The notes: generated by a model from the sequence alone, not told the origin. Shown: positions 22,381-33,149, counted from the stretch's first letter. The stretch: 64,000 nucleotides of DNA from Notolepis coatsorum (GCA_963971535.1 OZ020589.1:78338347-78402346); one strand, 5' to 3'. Numbers and translations: made by a program.

Positions 22381-23260
22381 GCCCTGGCCTTTACAAGGTA
22401 TCACTCGACTGGAACATTGTTATGAAAATGAGGTTTTTATGTCCTTCCAGCAAATGAAAGAGAAATATCAACTTCCTGGAAGAGATTTCTTTAAATACCT
22501 GCAACTGAGAGATTTTGTGAGGGTTAACACTCAAGGTCAATGGAAACTACCAAAAAAATCTCCCATTGAAAGTCTTTTTCATAATGATCAAAGGATGGTG
22601 AGAACCATCTCTCAAGTCTATAACACCTTACTACCCTCTCTGCCGACCACTGAACCTGATAGGTCCAGGACTAGATGGGAGAGAGATTTGGACACAGAAA
22701 TTGATCCAGGCCTCTGGGAGGACCTATGTAAAGATGGGGTCACATGCACACTAAATTCAAGATATAGACTGATTCAATTCAATTTCATGCATCAGGTCTA
22801 TTTCACCCCCTCCAAATTACATGGGTTCAACTCTAGTATCTCGCCCCTCTGTTTTAGGTGTGGCCAGGAGGAGGGCACGTTCCTTCACTCCACTTGGCAT
22901 TGCATCAAACTGCAAAGTTTCTGGGAGCGGGTCTGTGAGGCCATATCACAAATTCATAATATAACATTTCCGACTGATCCCGAATTATGCCTCCTTGGTA
23001 ACTTTACAAACTCAAACCTTACACGCAGTCATTCCATCAAGCTTACAGAACTCCTCCTGGTTATTGCCAAAAAATGTATTGCAACAAAATGGAAGTCAGA
23101 TCTCCCTTTGCCATTTGGGATGTGGCTTTCAGAGGTGAAGAGCTGTATCCCTCTAGAAAAGGTGACTTATTCACTGAGGAACAGGGTTGATCATTTCAAT
23201 AAAATTTGGCAGCCTTTTCTGGACTATCTTGGAGATCTCCCACCCGACTTGACTGAATGA
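22381..23260 (+). pseudogene. L1-like ORF2, C-terminal part with Cys/His motif
   Basis: The LINE resumes after the TIR element as LYKVSLDWNI, then an open frame 22439-23260: MSFQQMKEKYQLPGRDFF, FFKYLQLRDFV and YFTPSKLHGFN. Near residue 140 comes CFRCGQEEGTFLHSTWHC, a Cys-x2-Cys ... His-x3-Cys motif typical of L1 ORF2 C-termini and thought to help bind RNA or DNA. The normal stop follows DLPPDLTE at 23260. This piece has no internal stop. It connects to the reverse transcriptase only if the 1.87-kb insertion is ignored. Confidence 0.8.
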
Positions 23261-23305
23261 CCTTCTCATTGATCTCTCTAGTAGCTCCATTCTGGTAAAG
23301 ATGTG

Positions 23306-24246
23306 TTAACTCTTTCAATGCCATGCCTGGTTTTCCGTTTTACCGCTTGAATGCCACCATCAGCGCCAATGTTAATATCGCCTAATCTATGTTTTAAATT
23401 ATGGCTATGTGTCTAATCTGCCCATCGCATTATCAAATACTATTTTCCAGTCAGTGCTGTGAAGGCAGATTCTTTTTTTATCGCGTCGTTTCCGTTTCAG
23501 AGCAGTTAGAAAAGCCCCCGTTTTGATATAAAAAACAGCTCATTCTGGAGCATTCTATGAAAATCGTCTTTTTGTGGAATATTCCACAACGTTGATATTC
23601 GTCTGCCTTTTTATGAATCGTTTTCAAATAAACGCTAGATGATCAATATTATACGTGCACGCACGCACATTACGGCCGCGCACTGATAATCGCCCCGTTG
23701 ATTTCCTCTCGGACTTTTACAATGAAACCGAAAGAAGACATTTCACAAAACAGCTTATAACTTCATCAAACTTACTCCGATTATCCTACCACTGATAACA
23801 CAGAGTCCTTACCTGACATCAGATGGTTTCCAACTGGTATATTCCAATTCCTGATCACCATTCGAAAAAATCGATAAGTGTATGGATCCAACGCGACACA
23901 GTAGATCTCTATGATCCGCAGGGATCTGAGGCTCCAGAATGAACTGTGGTAACCCCGGCTGGATCAGTGAACTGGAAAATGTGGAGTACCGGATTTTTTC
24001 CCCCATTCATTTTCATTGAGTCCATTCCAAAATCACTTATGTCATCTGGGAGACGACAGGGGGCGCTTTTTTCCACAGTGATCGTCGGCGCCCCTCGGCT
24101 ATACTCGGGTAGGCTCGGGTGATGCAAAAAAATTTCAGATCGCAAAAAAAAATAAATAAAAGAAAAATCCGAGAAATCTCGTGAGTGGCTAGCAATCACC
24201 TATAAAAAAACACGCGAAATCTCGTGAGTGGCACTGAAAGAGTTAA
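23306..24246 (-). mobile_element. PiggyBac-like TTAA element, copy d (reverse)
   Basis: TTAA at 23306-23309 and 24243-24246. Left end ttaactctttcaatgcca, right end ggcactgaaagagttaa, a nearly exact inverted repeat. It sits in the LINE 3' region, which continues as agatgtgttgagg after it. On the minus strand, the phrase aatggtgatcagga is followed by a splice-donor-like caggtaagg near 23812, the same arrangement as in copies a, b, e and f. The block around catctgggagacgacagg differs from the others. Length 941 bp. Confidence 0.8.
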
Positions 24247-24468
24247 AGATGTGTTGAGGACATCCTGTATCTCTCAATGTCTCTGAAAATATTGTTTTTT
24301 GTTGTTCTGTTTTTTTGTTGTTGTCGTTTGTTTCTGTTTTCCTGATGTGTTTGTTTACATATGTAGGGGCCTTTATCACTTTATCTTGCACATTTACAAC
24401 CATTTACCATAGGCGTATATAGGCACCCACATGTAGTTGTTGTTATTGTTGCTGTTATTACTGTCCTG

Positions 24469-24839
24469 TAGTGATGCACGATATATCGGCCGCCGATATA
24501 ATATCGGCCGATATGGCCGTTTTTTTACACATCGGTATCGGTCCGATATCAAGATGGGGCCGATATCCGATATAAATTTTTTTTTTTATTTTTTTTATTT
24601 ATTTTCTTCTTTTCATGTTTTGGCCTTAAATAGTTTCAAAATATCAGTCATTTTTGAAAATAAGTTACAAAAGTAAAAAAAAATGATGCGTTTTGGAAAA
24701 TAGCTCTTTATTTGATTATCATAAAAAAGTGTTTTCTATACAGAGATATCGACATCGGTAAATATCGGTATCGGCCAGAACAGCAATATTAATATCGGTT
24801 ATCGGTATCGGCCACAATTTTCACATCGGTGCATCACTA
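24469..24839. mobile_element. hAT MITE 'tagtgatgcacgatat', copy 1
   Basis: Starts tagtgatgcacgatatat and ends cacatcggtgcatcacta. Flanked by perfect 8-bp duplications ctgtcctg (24461-24468 and 24840-24847) inside the LINE 3' region. Many atcggcc and atatcgg motifs. The second copy is at 55347-55721 and is highly similar over its whole length. Non-coding. Confidence 0.92.
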
Positions 24840-24931
24840 CTGTCCTGTAATTGTCTCAGTATTGTCATTTGTGTATGTTTTGAATAATGGAAAATCAAAA
24901 TAAAATACAAAAAAAAATAAAAATTGCTAAT

Positions 24932-26617
24932 TTAACACTTTGATCGCCATGGTTAAATTCATAATTTACCATCCCTAGCCAGCTCTATTTGTCTATGGAG
25001 AAATTCCCCTTCTTTGCGCGCCAAACAGGAACTGCCCATCCATATGTGCTCCGGGCACTCGCGATCGGTAGCCGGACTCCATCTCAACACACTGGATGAT
25101 CAATCGCTCGCCCTAACTCAATAAACAACGTTATTTGGGGCGGCTACGTGGCGTAGTGGGCAAGGCGCTCGCCACGAAATGCTGGAGACGCTGGGCTCGT
25201 CAGTTCAAGCCCAGCGCTCCACATTTGCTTTCAGTTTAGCTGGTCGTCCGTACTAATACACATTGGCCGTATTAGGGGGTGGGAAACTGATGGGTGGGGA
25301 TCGGGCGTTGTGGACAGCGACTCCTACAGGTCGGTTGGTGCACCTGCGCAGTAGAATCAGGAAGTGTCGGGGGCAGCGTGAGCCTCCCACGCGTTACTCC
25401 TCGCCACTGAGAGATCGAGCTGCGCAGGTGAAAAGATGCGACTGCTGTTACCTCAAGTACCGGAGGGGACTTGTGCTATGTATGACTTAGTCCACATTGC
25501 AGCCGGCTTGTGGGAGGCAAGAAACAGCATCCGTGACAGGGGAGGGTTGAATTGGATGATACGAAATTGGGATGGGAGAAAATATAGAAAATGGGAGAAA
25601 AAGTGGATAAAAAAAAAAAGTTATTTGGACGTATATAGTATTATACAACCTGGAAATGGTTCATCAGGATCAACATCCCATAATCGAAAACGGTCTACTC
25701 CACGCTGATCGTCCAACGGCGCGAGGAACATACGGTAAGATTCAGCGTTATTTTCTAACCTATTCCATATAAACTGCTATGATGAACATATGACCCACTC
25801 TGGATGAATCATCTAACGCTGCCCACGGAATTATAAACGATCCCCCGCCCATCCGGTCATCATCAGATCATACGTAGTCGTAGATCATTCTAGAAGTACG
25901 TCCAGTTGAAATTTTTCATCTCGCGCCGATCGCTACCAAACTGTATTTCATCATCAATATAATGCATTTAGGGCTATAAATCACGTTCTGAAGAAAGCTG
26001 CAGAAAACGATAAAAACATACTTATACTTTAGACCATATTTTAGTATGAATATGTGAATGAAAAAGTTTAACGTTGCTACACCCTGAACAATACATATAG
26101 GACATTGAATGGGCCATAATAATGGCAATGTAGCAAGGCCTAACAAAATTAATAGTTGGTTTCCGGTTGCCGACCGACCCTGCCGATTTAGGTGCGACCC
26201 AATATATTTTATGAGTTTTTAAAAAAAAATATTATTAAAAAAAAAAAAAATCTTTTTTTTTTTTTTTTTACGAATAAAGTTTCATATAAATCTTAGTCAA
26301 ACATTTAGTATTATGGATATTAAACATGCTGGCAGAGTACATGCATCCATGTTGTTGTGAACATTTTAATTAAATAAAGAAATTCCCTATCCATAGTCGC
26401 CGTGGGAAAGAATAAAATAAAAAAATAAAATAAAATAAATTCCCTACCTACCCATGGCCAAACTGACAACCAACAGGAAACCAACAATATATTTTACTTT
26501 GCCCAATAGAATTTAAAAAGTTATAGCCCTGCAAAGAAGGGGAACTTCTCCATAGACAAATAGAGCTGGCGAGGGATGGTAAATTATGAATTTAACCCAT
26601 GGCGATTAAAGTGTTAA
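24932..26617 (+). mobile_element. PiggyBac-like TTAA element, copy c, with a SINE inside
   Basis: TTAA at 24932-24935 and 26614-26617. The inverted repeats are unusually long, about 80-90 bp: the left reads through atttaccatccctagccag and tttgtctatggaga, the right through its complement. Internal family hallmarks are the donor-like acggtaagatt near 25732, gaattataaacgatccccc near 25829, and gggccataataatggcaat near 26111. A further insertion-like stretch (about 26155-26490, A-rich) interrupts the right part. The SINE at 25139-25619 is a later insertion. Confidence 0.8.
25139..25619 (+). mobile_element. tRNA-derived SINE
   Basis: The first 80 bp look like a tRNA with RNA polymerase III promoter boxes: A box tggcgtagtgg near 25149 and B box agttcaagccc near 25202. 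A roughly 330-bp body follows, then a repeated gggagaaaa tail and a run of A. The copy is flanked by perfect 9-bp duplications gttatttgg at 25130-25138 and 25620-25628. At 481 bp it is long for a SINE. The tRNA head lacks a convincing full cloverleaf, so I do not call a tRNA gene. Transcription would depend on the internal promoter; mobility would depend on a partner LINE. Confidence 0.88.
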
Positions 26618-27884
26618 GTATGGATCCTGTTTATTAAAAGAAGCGTTATATTTCCCCGTTGCAAAGTAGCTATCCAAATATGTTTTTTTTTAATTTATTT
26701 TTACACGCTCGCATCTCGAACGCGGAAGTGAACGTGCGTTAGGGAAATATACACGCGGCCCGGTGGGACTATTCCATTGGTTCTCCCAGTCCACGTGACC
26801 ATTTCTAGCATTTCAATTGGCTATAGTGACAGACATATGTCCAATATAACGGAATTCGTAATGTATTTTATATATAAATAAAATAAAAAACATAACTGGG
26901 AGGAGGGGCTTAGAGGGGGCTAAGCCTTTTTCAGAGGGAGCTTAAGCCCCTGCTAGCCCCTCCCCCCCGCCGCCACTGATAATGTATACCGATCATATAC
27001 ATTTGAATTTTTTAATATAGCTTGTATGGGAAAGAAACGCCAATCGATAATCGATGCGTCAGGGCCTATAACTACTGTTTTTGGAATTACAGCAGAAAAG
27101 ATTAAAAACATACTTATATTATCGAAGGTATTAACACAACAATGTATGAATGAAAAAGTATAACGTTCCCACATCCTGAACGATAGATAATCGATGTTGA
27201 ATCCATAGTAATGTCAATATAGCAATACAATTTAAAAAGTTATAGCCCTGCAAAGAAGGTAAACATCTCCATAGGTTTTCAACGGTGGCAGAGAGTGGTA
27301 TAAGATGGGCACAACCCCCGGCGGTCAATGTGTTAAGGGCTCGAAATTGCCTGGGTTTTGGTCATATGCTCCCGAAACGCTCCCGCTGTTTGACTGTTTC
27401 TAAGGCCATGGTTACACTGGTGTAAAACAGCAACGTTCTATTTTCGAATGATTACGTTTGCATGTCCAAGTTAAAAAGAAACGCAGTTTTGGCAGGAAAA
27501 CACGTTTTTATAGCGGCAACGCTGAAGTGTTTTCGTTTTGGAAACTCGCCGAAACTCGCCGACAATGGTGCCATGTAATTTGCGCGATACGGAGCCGTTC
27601 TGCCCAATGGCCATGCGCAGTAGAGACCGATGCCAAATTCTCCCCTGGCTGGACCTCGACTCCGTCCATTAGTCCAAACATCAGAACTATTTCTGGGAGT
27701 CACTTGCAATATCGCGCTATAATTAATATAATTTGCTGTCCTCCTCAGATTGCTTATTCATGTCTAACACGCACAGTTATTTCCAGTGTTTACAGCAGAG
27801 CTGTCCCAAGTAGCTGCGGCTACCAACGTGTTGTCAAGTTATATATCGTACTTGGCTTATCGCGTCCCGCTCTTAAGCCTATCG

Positions 27885-28019
27885 AGATATACCTCATCTC
27901 ATGTACCTATTGTACTCCATCACGAATAAAAACCAGTACACCCACACCTGCCGGGTCCCGCCTCTATGGAGGCGTAGCCTATAAGACAGTAGGCATGGTC
28001 ACCAATACACTCTTCCTCT
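27885..28019. repeat. DIRS left inverted terminal repeat
   Basis: Complementary over about 135 bp to 37755-37889; for example tatggaggcgtagcctataa here against ttataggctacgcctccata at the right. A small difference (an extra c in the run acacccacac) separates them. Confidence 0.9.
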
Positions 28020-28071
28020 ATTTTCGTTTCCATCATAGCGGATGCAGTGCACCTTATGTTAACTAGTTGTT

Positions 28072-29335
28072 ATGAAAATATTAGAGAAATTACGTAATGT
28101 TGAAAGCTTACCGGAGGTTTGCTTACCCCTGGCATCTTCGAGGCATGTTTCAGCGACACGTCGGGCCTGTGTTGATGTTTCCTCGTCTGACGGCAGCAGA
28201 CCAAGGGGCAGCGTACAAGGTTTGGCTATCGAGCCGGCTTGTACAAAGGTAGGCCCTGTGTCATCAGGCATCAATGTTGGTATTGGTAATGCTGTGGAGT
28301 ATGTTTCGGCGCCAGGGCCGGGGTGGCTTGGTGAACGTTCCACTGCAGTGGACGTTTTCCTGGCAATCCTGGAGCACGCTGCTAACGCTAATGCTACTAA
28401 TGCTAATGCTAATGTTGACGCTAATGTTGACGCTTTTCCCTCCTCTTGCCCGCTTCATTGATGAAGGTCAGTCGGTTGCTAATGTGGGGGGTTTCGCTGA
28501 GTCCTATTTACCTTTTTTACGGGTAAACGGGCTAACAACTGGGTGCAGGCCGGGTGTACCGTGGCTACGTAGCCAGGTAGCTTTGTTCCTGTGCCCCGGC
28601 GGGGATGAACGATGTCCCACCCGGCCGATGCTTGAGAGCGCATCGGCTCGGAGGGTGGCGGTATGGACGAATGAGTGGTATACTGCTGCAGGATGGTTTG
28701 TAGCGGCGGCCAGTGTTATGGCTCAGCTGGCTAGTTTCCTATCCACATCCAGCCGACATTGTAAACATGTTGCATGTTTGTGGTGTTATAGAGATCTTGA
28801 CTCAGTCGCAAGCTATAACTGCGGGGAGGATTAGGATGCTATCAACGTTTGTTGTTAGGCATGTTTGGTTGGAGCACTCTCCTCTTGGGGAAGAGGATAG
28901 GTTTTCTCTCCTCACGACTCCTTTTTCCACGGAAAGGCTTTTTGGTCATTCTGTGGAGGCGCAGGCGGTTGTTGATCTGGGTCCTACACCGCCTCACGCT
29001 GTGCAGCCAGAGGTGGGAGCACGGTCTCGTCAACGACTGTGGCGAGATCCTCGACAGGCGGCCATGTTTCCCCCGCCAGTGGTGCCCTGGGCGGAGAGTC
29101 AACGGGGTTCCACAAGGCCGACAGCCTTGGCGGCCGAGGGATCGGCCATTTTGGGTGAATTCGGTTTGGATAAAACAAGCCGTCGTCACTTTGCCGCGAG
29201 CAGCCCGCTCCCCGTTCAATCCTCTCTCTGTTACCCACGGAAGCGGGGCTCTGATCGTTCTCCTTTTGGCTGCGGGCCGCGAACCTTCTTTGAAGCGCAT
29301 GCGGCCCCATTCTTCACTTCTCATGGGAACAGGGG
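28072..29335 (+). pseudogene. DIRS gag-like protein, frameshifted
   Basis: Three overlapping frames cover a gag-like region. The first, from ATG 28072, is Ser/Arg-rich. The second (to 28834) includes WTNEWYTAAGWF. The third (28713-29339) includes VVRHVWLEHSPLGEEDRF, then LFGHSVEA, close to the conserved RHLWL ... GLFG segment of fish DIRS gag proteins. The changes of frame show that the protein is broken by at least two indels. A run of aatgctaatgct repeats near 28384-28432 encodes Asn-Ala repeats and may have slipped. The same RHLWL motif occurs in the second DIRS relic at 59622-60888. Confidence 0.65.
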
Positions 29336-29789
29336 CTGACACCCAGTTGATGGCTGAGCCTGGGTCTGTCCGTGAGAATGTTGTGCTGTCGCGTGGCTCC
29401 TGCACCACGCGTTGTGTGATGGATGAGCCTGGTGTTACAGCTGCCACTAGCTACGGTGGTCAGCAGGGGGACTCGAGGCCTCTTCTGTTGAACGCACAGC
29501 AAGGGTTACCCCGGCCTCGCCTTCGCCAGGCGGGGTATCACGCTGATGCCTCCCACTCCCGTGAGAGCGGCAGTGGTCTGCGAAGCAGAGGCGAGCATGA
29601 TTTGGGTGGTAGCAATATCACTGCAGGGCTTCGGCGTGTAGGAGCCCATGGGGTCCTCATGCCTTGCGTGTCTAGCTGCGGAACGACTCCTCAGCATGTG
29701 CTAGAGGGGTGTTCAAGGGGGGTGTGTGTCAACCAGTTTGATGACAGCTTCTCCCGTATCAAACCGGCCCTTTCTGTCGGGGTCCCCCC

Positions 29790-30890
29790 TTGGGTGCGTC
29801 GCACAGCGGGATTGACCGGGCCAACTATCTACTGTTCCTTGCGGCCCAGCGTCAGTTGACGGCGGGTGCGCTGTGGGATTATTTTCACATATGGCGACAA
29901 GAATGCCGTTTGGAGGGGTGGATAGAGAGAACATTGAGGGAGGGGCTTGTGTTGCAGTTCGCACAACCCCACCCTCCGTTCTCAGGTTTGGTGCCGACCC
30001 TATTGTCAGGGTCAGAAGCAGTGACAGCCCTGGCCGACGAGATCCAATCTCTGTTGGCGAAGCAGGCCGTCGTCGTGGTTCCGAGAGAGGACGCGATGTC
30101 AGGCGTCTACTCCCGTTATTTTCTGGTACCCAAGAAAACAGGGGGGGTCAGACCTATACTGGATCTGTCCGCGTTCAATCGTATGATTGTAGCGAGACCG
30201 TTCAGGATGTTGACCGTCAAACTCCTTCTGCTTGCTGTCAGAAGGGGAGACTGGTTCACCTCCATAGACCTGAAGGATGCGTATTTTCACATCCCGATTT
30301 TCCCTCCTCACAGGAAGTTCCTACGGTTCCTGTTTCAGGGCGTAGCGTACGAGTACCAGAGGATGCCGTTCGGCTATTCTCTGGCTCCCCGCACATTCAC
30401 CAAGTGCGTGGCGACTGTACTGGAGCCTCTACGTCGTCGGGGGATACGGGTTCTATTCTATCTCGACGACATTCTACTCCTCAGTCGTTCGGAGGAGATT
30501 GCCAGGTCTCATACCAGGCTGGTGGTGGAATTCCTCACCAGGCTGGGTTTTGCTGTGAATTGGAAGAGGAGTACACCTCTTCCCAGTCAACAGGTGGAGT
30601 ACTTGGGCTTGACGTTGAGGTCGAGGCCCATGATTGTAACCCTCTCGGAGCAGCGCCGGGTGTCTATCATTCGCGCGCTCGGGGGTTTCCGTCTGGGAGG
30701 GACAGTCACGGCGCTGCAAGTGATGCGTCTGCTCGGTATGATGACATCTGCTCACACGGTGGTTCCTCTTGGCCTCCTCTTCATGAGGAGGATACAGAGG
30801 TGGTTTTTCTCTATGAGAATAGATCCGGTGAGGGACAAATGGAAACGGTTGACGGTTCCTTTGTCGATATGGGGAGATCTCGCCCATTAG
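29790..30890 (+). CDS. DIRS reverse transcriptase
   Basis: A 366-residue frame. Residues about 95-280 hold the reverse transcriptase motifs: YSRYFLVPKKTGGVRPILDL, SIDLKDAYFHIPI (first catalytic Asp), RMPFGYSLAPRTFTKC and LFYLDDILLLS (YLDD catalytic box). VEYLGLTL and a helical thumb follow. The frame closes at a stop after SIWGDLAH at 30890; the RNase H domain continues 30 bases later in another frame. The PFGYSLAP box has Tyr where Leu is usual. The upstream start is uncertain, since real translation may begin further left or by frameshifting from gag. Catalytic residues are present, but the element as a whole cannot be functional. Confidence 0.85.
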   Translation: MGASHSGIDRANYLLFLAAQRQLTAGALWDYFHIWRQECRLEGWIERTLREGLVLQFAQPHPPFSGLVPTLLSGSEAVTALADEIQSLLAKQAVVVVPREDAMSGVYSRYFLVPKKTGGVRPILDLSAFNRMIVARPFRMLTVKLLLLAVRRGDWFTSIDLKDAYFHIPIFPPHRKFLRFLFQGVAYEYQRMPFGYSLAPRTFTKCVATVLEPLRRRGIRVLFYLDDILLLSRSEEIARSHTRLVVEFLTRLGFAVNWKRSTPLPSQQVEYLGLTLRSRPMIVTLSEQRRVSIIRALGGFRLGGTVTALQVMRLLGMMTSAHTVVPLGLLFMRRIQRWFFSMRIDPVRDKWKRLTVPLSIWGDLAH

Positions 30891-31327
30891 GAGGCTGGGT
30901 ATCCTCACCATTGGGGTCCCCATGGGCAGCAGGCGCTCACACGTCGCGGTCTTCACCGACGCCTCTCTCACGGGTTGGGGGGGGACGTGTCGGACCCACG
31001 CAGTGGGGGGCAGCTGGACGGCAGTTCATGCTGGCCCATCTGCCCCGCACATCAATGTGTTGGAATTGAAGGCGGTCCTCCTGGTCCTCAAACGGTTCGA
31101 CCACCTGGTGGTAGGCGAGCACGTTTTGGTCAGGACAGACAGTGTGACGGCAGCGTCGTATATCAACAGGCAGGGACTCGTTCCATCCACCTGCACCGGG
31201 CGGCGGTCGAACTTTGGCTATGGGCATCTCGCAGGCTGCGCAGTCTGAGGGCGCTCCACATTCCTGGTGCAGAGAATATGGGCGCGGATATGATGTCTCG
31301 GGCGGTCCTCGTCGCGACGGGTGGGAA
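30891..31327 (+). pseudogene. DIRS RNase H domain, frameshifted and interrupted
   Basis: The frame from 30922 shows VFTDASLTGWGG (first Asp), INVLELKAV (Glu) and VRTDSVTAASYI (Asp), the RNase H catalytic triad. After about 31190 the coding continues in another frame as ELWLWASRRLRSLRALHI, then PGAENMGADMMSRAV (the terminal Asp). A hAT element cuts the frame at 31328. RNase H removes RNA from the hybrid during reverse transcription. A stop and a frame change separate it from the reverse transcriptase. Confidence 0.75.
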
Positions 31328-31988
31328 CAGTGTTAATTTTGGCAGCTATTTTCATTTTAGTTTTAGTCTTAGTCATGTGTCAAGTGCTCCTTTTTCGTTT
31401 ATCATATTTAGTCATTTTCATTTATTTTTCGTTTAGTCAGTTTTAGTCAACTAAATGTCTGAGCATTTTAGTCTTAGTCAGTTTTTGTCTAAATTTTGTC
31501 TTTTTTGTTTTCGTCTAGATTTAGTCGACGAAAACGGATGACATTTTTGTCTATTTTTAGTCAATGGAAAAAAACTTGTCAGAAATAGTCAACATGGAAC
31601 ATATTCTGATTTAAATTGCGTATTTTCTTTTTAACCTAGGGGAATCTGAGTCTGCGGCACAAGTAATATACAGGAAGGGTGCACTCACTGTCGATCTGTG
31701 AATGGAGCAATAACTTAATAAGACAGTCACATTATCTCTTGCCTTGCTCACCTGGCAGCGATTTATTTGAATGATAAATATTAAATAACACTCAGTAACA
31801 GCAGCCAGCGCAGTGTAACAACAACACTAACTAACAGGATACTGTCTGTTGTAAACAAACACAGTACAGTAGTAGTTGAGTAGATAATAGTAGTGTGTAT
31901 AGTACACACAGTAGCAATCTGATTGCAATCTGCTTGCATAAACATATAAAATGATAAATCACATTTTGAGGTTGGTGTGTAAAGTGCC

Positions 31989-32318
31989 AATAATATCATC
32001 TTACAGCGAAGATGAGAACACAACACAATATTATCATCTTACAGCGAAGATGAGAACACAACACAATATTATCATCTTACAGCGAAGATGAGAACACAAC
32101 ACAATATTATCATCTTACAGCGAAGATGAGAACACAACACAATATTATCATCTTACAGCGAAGATGAGAAGACAACACAATATTATCATCTTGCGGCGAA
32201 GATGAGAACACAACACAATATTATCATCTTACAGCAAAGATGAGAACACAACACAATATTATCATCTTACAGCGAAGATGAGAACACAACACAATATTAT
32301 CATCTTACAGCAAAGCCG
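31989..32318. repeat. 38-bp minisatellite, about 8.7 units
   Basis: Unit aatattatcatcttacagc followed by gaagatgagaacacaacac. Each unit contains the inverted pair catctt and aagatg six bases apart, so each can form a small hairpin. Units are nearly identical; a few differ by one or two bases. Confidence 0.95.
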
Positions 32319-32439
32319 TCACGTGGCTAGAGTAGCGTTAGCATCAGGGGGCTAGCTAGTAGCTAGCAAGCAAGTTACAACAGACGGGCTAATCCACCAC
32401 AAATGCACTCAGTCATATGGTGCTAATGCATTTTTACAT

Positions 32440-32700
32440 TTACCTGGATTTCCTTGTGGAATGTCTTCAGATGGCGTTTGAGATTAGTGGTGTTTTTTCC
32501 CTTCATCCGATGACCACATTTCTCCCCGGCCTGAGCGGCCTCTCCTTGTGTTTAACCTTTTTCAACAATACATTCTGTCAGTCCTTCGAGCTCTATATAT
32601 CTAAAGTATGCCCAGAGGTCTGGTCTTCGTTTTCTTCCAAGCCCACGGGATAATTGATCATTAACTTGAGACCCTGTTGCTGTTGGTTCGCGGTCGCCAT
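32440..32700 (-). pseudogene. BED-finger exon relic of the hAT element in DIRS
   Basis: On the minus strand the frame reads RRPDLWAYFRYIEL and TECIVEK, then after a frameshift and a stop CGHRMKGKNTTNLKRHLKTF with HKEIQ, followed by a donor-like ggtaaat. This is a BED finger: aromatic start, Cys, then the NTTNLKRHL stretch with paired His. An ATG at about 32698 (MATANQQQQGLK) lies in a different frame, so at least two indels are present. Probably the first exon of the autonomous transposase gene. Confidence 0.65.
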
Positions 32701-33149
32701 TGTCTGACTGAGTGAGGGCCTGAGGGGGGCGGCTCAGCTCTTTGATAATGCAGTAATGCCACCTACTGGTCTTTCTACCTCCGTGCTTGTGCTGTGTCAG
32801 GGACAGAATGAAAGGCCCACGCGCCTGCGTCACCTGCCTGCTGCAGAGACTCACGTCACAGCCGGAAACGGAAATACTGAAATAATAATTCGAAAAGTTA
32901 TAATTATTTTGTCTCGTCTTGTTTTAGTCAACAATATCAACATACATGAAGAGAAATTTCGTCCTGGTTTTTGTAAATTACATTTTCGTGTCGTCAGTTG
33001 TGATCAACGATATATAATTAACTATTTAGTCGCGTTGGCGTCACGTGGTCTTCAATAACGTGACGTCACGTCTCGTTGTCGTCATGAAAAAAACCTTCGT
33101 TGACGAACATCTTTCGTCATCAATTTAGTCAACAAAATTAACACTGGCC

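Larger units (their letters stand above)
14870..24922 (+). mobile_element. L1-like non-LTR retrotransposon, interrupted four times
   Basis: A two-ORF LINE: ORF1 (14997-15920), a 1.1-kb inter-ORF spacer, ORF2 in pieces (17070-23260), and a 3' region ending in an A-rich tail near 24922. Later insertions are at about 18359-18866, 20511-22380, 23306-24246 and 24469-24839. Removing them leaves about 6.4 kb, a normal length. The 5' boundary is approximate because the leader merges with hAT sequence. ORF2 has an L1-type order: apurinic endonuclease, reverse transcriptase, then a Cys/His motif near the C-terminus. Confidence 0.85.
14667..26978. mobile_element. hAT element (cagtggcggcg ends) splitting piggyBac copy b
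   Basis: Left end cagtggcggcg, right end cgccgccactg, an exact inverted repeat. Flanks are acaatgta (14659-14666) and ataatgta (26979-26986). Copy a has ataatgta at the same place, so the original site was ataatgta with one later change at the left. Next to the TIRs are complementary gggggagct and agggagctt motifs. The element's own sequence seems to be about 14667-14870 and 26618-26978; the rest is a LINE and a second piggyBac-like element. Confidence 0.85.
14065..27336 (+). mobile_element. PiggyBac-like TTAA element, copy b (split)
   Basis: TTAA at 14065-14068 and 27333-27336. The left half (to 14666) and right half (from 26987) each align with copy a (3512-4465), so the intact element would be about 952 bp. 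The right end is cggcggtcaatgtgttaa, a better inverted match to the left end (ttaacacattggtcgcc) than in copy a. It carries the same open stretch (MDRCHNPIID from about 14371) ending at ggtaagg near 14498. It is split by the hAT element 14667-26978, with everything that element later received. Confidence 0.85.
31328..33146 (-). mobile_element. hAT element (cagtgttaattttg ends) inside DIRS
   Basis: Ends cagtgttaattttg and caaaattaacactg are exact inverted repeats, with complementary subterminal tttagtc and gactaaa motifs running inwards for about 200 bp. No clear 8-bp duplication survives. The interior has a 38-bp tandem repeat (31989-32318) and a BED-finger exon relic on the minus strand (32440-32700). 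It interrupts DIRS between the RNase H terminus and the domain that continues at about 33150 (DIVRQIWDRFGEASVDL). Confidence 0.8.

Noticed and set aside
25139..25220. tRNA gene
   Set aside because: Only the A and B boxes and a partial fold are present, followed directly by a SINE body, an A-rich tail and target duplications; it is a SINE head.
27458..28066. 202-codon frame covering the DIRS left end
   Set aside because: It spans unassigned sequence and the inverted terminal repeat and shows no domain.
28713..29859. Overlapping long frames on both strands in the DIRS gag region
   Set aside because: GC-rich sequence keeps several frames open. Only the frame with RHVWL and LFG motifs resembles a known protein; the others are shadows.
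29873..31069. 398-codon frame overlapping the DIRS reverse transcriptase
   Set aside because: It reads the reverse transcriptase gene in the wrong frame; the YLDD-containing frame is the real one.
31989..32318. Regular repeats that could be taken for a CRISPR array
   Set aside because: Units are directly adjacent 38-bp tandem copies without unique spacers, in a eukaryotic transposon.
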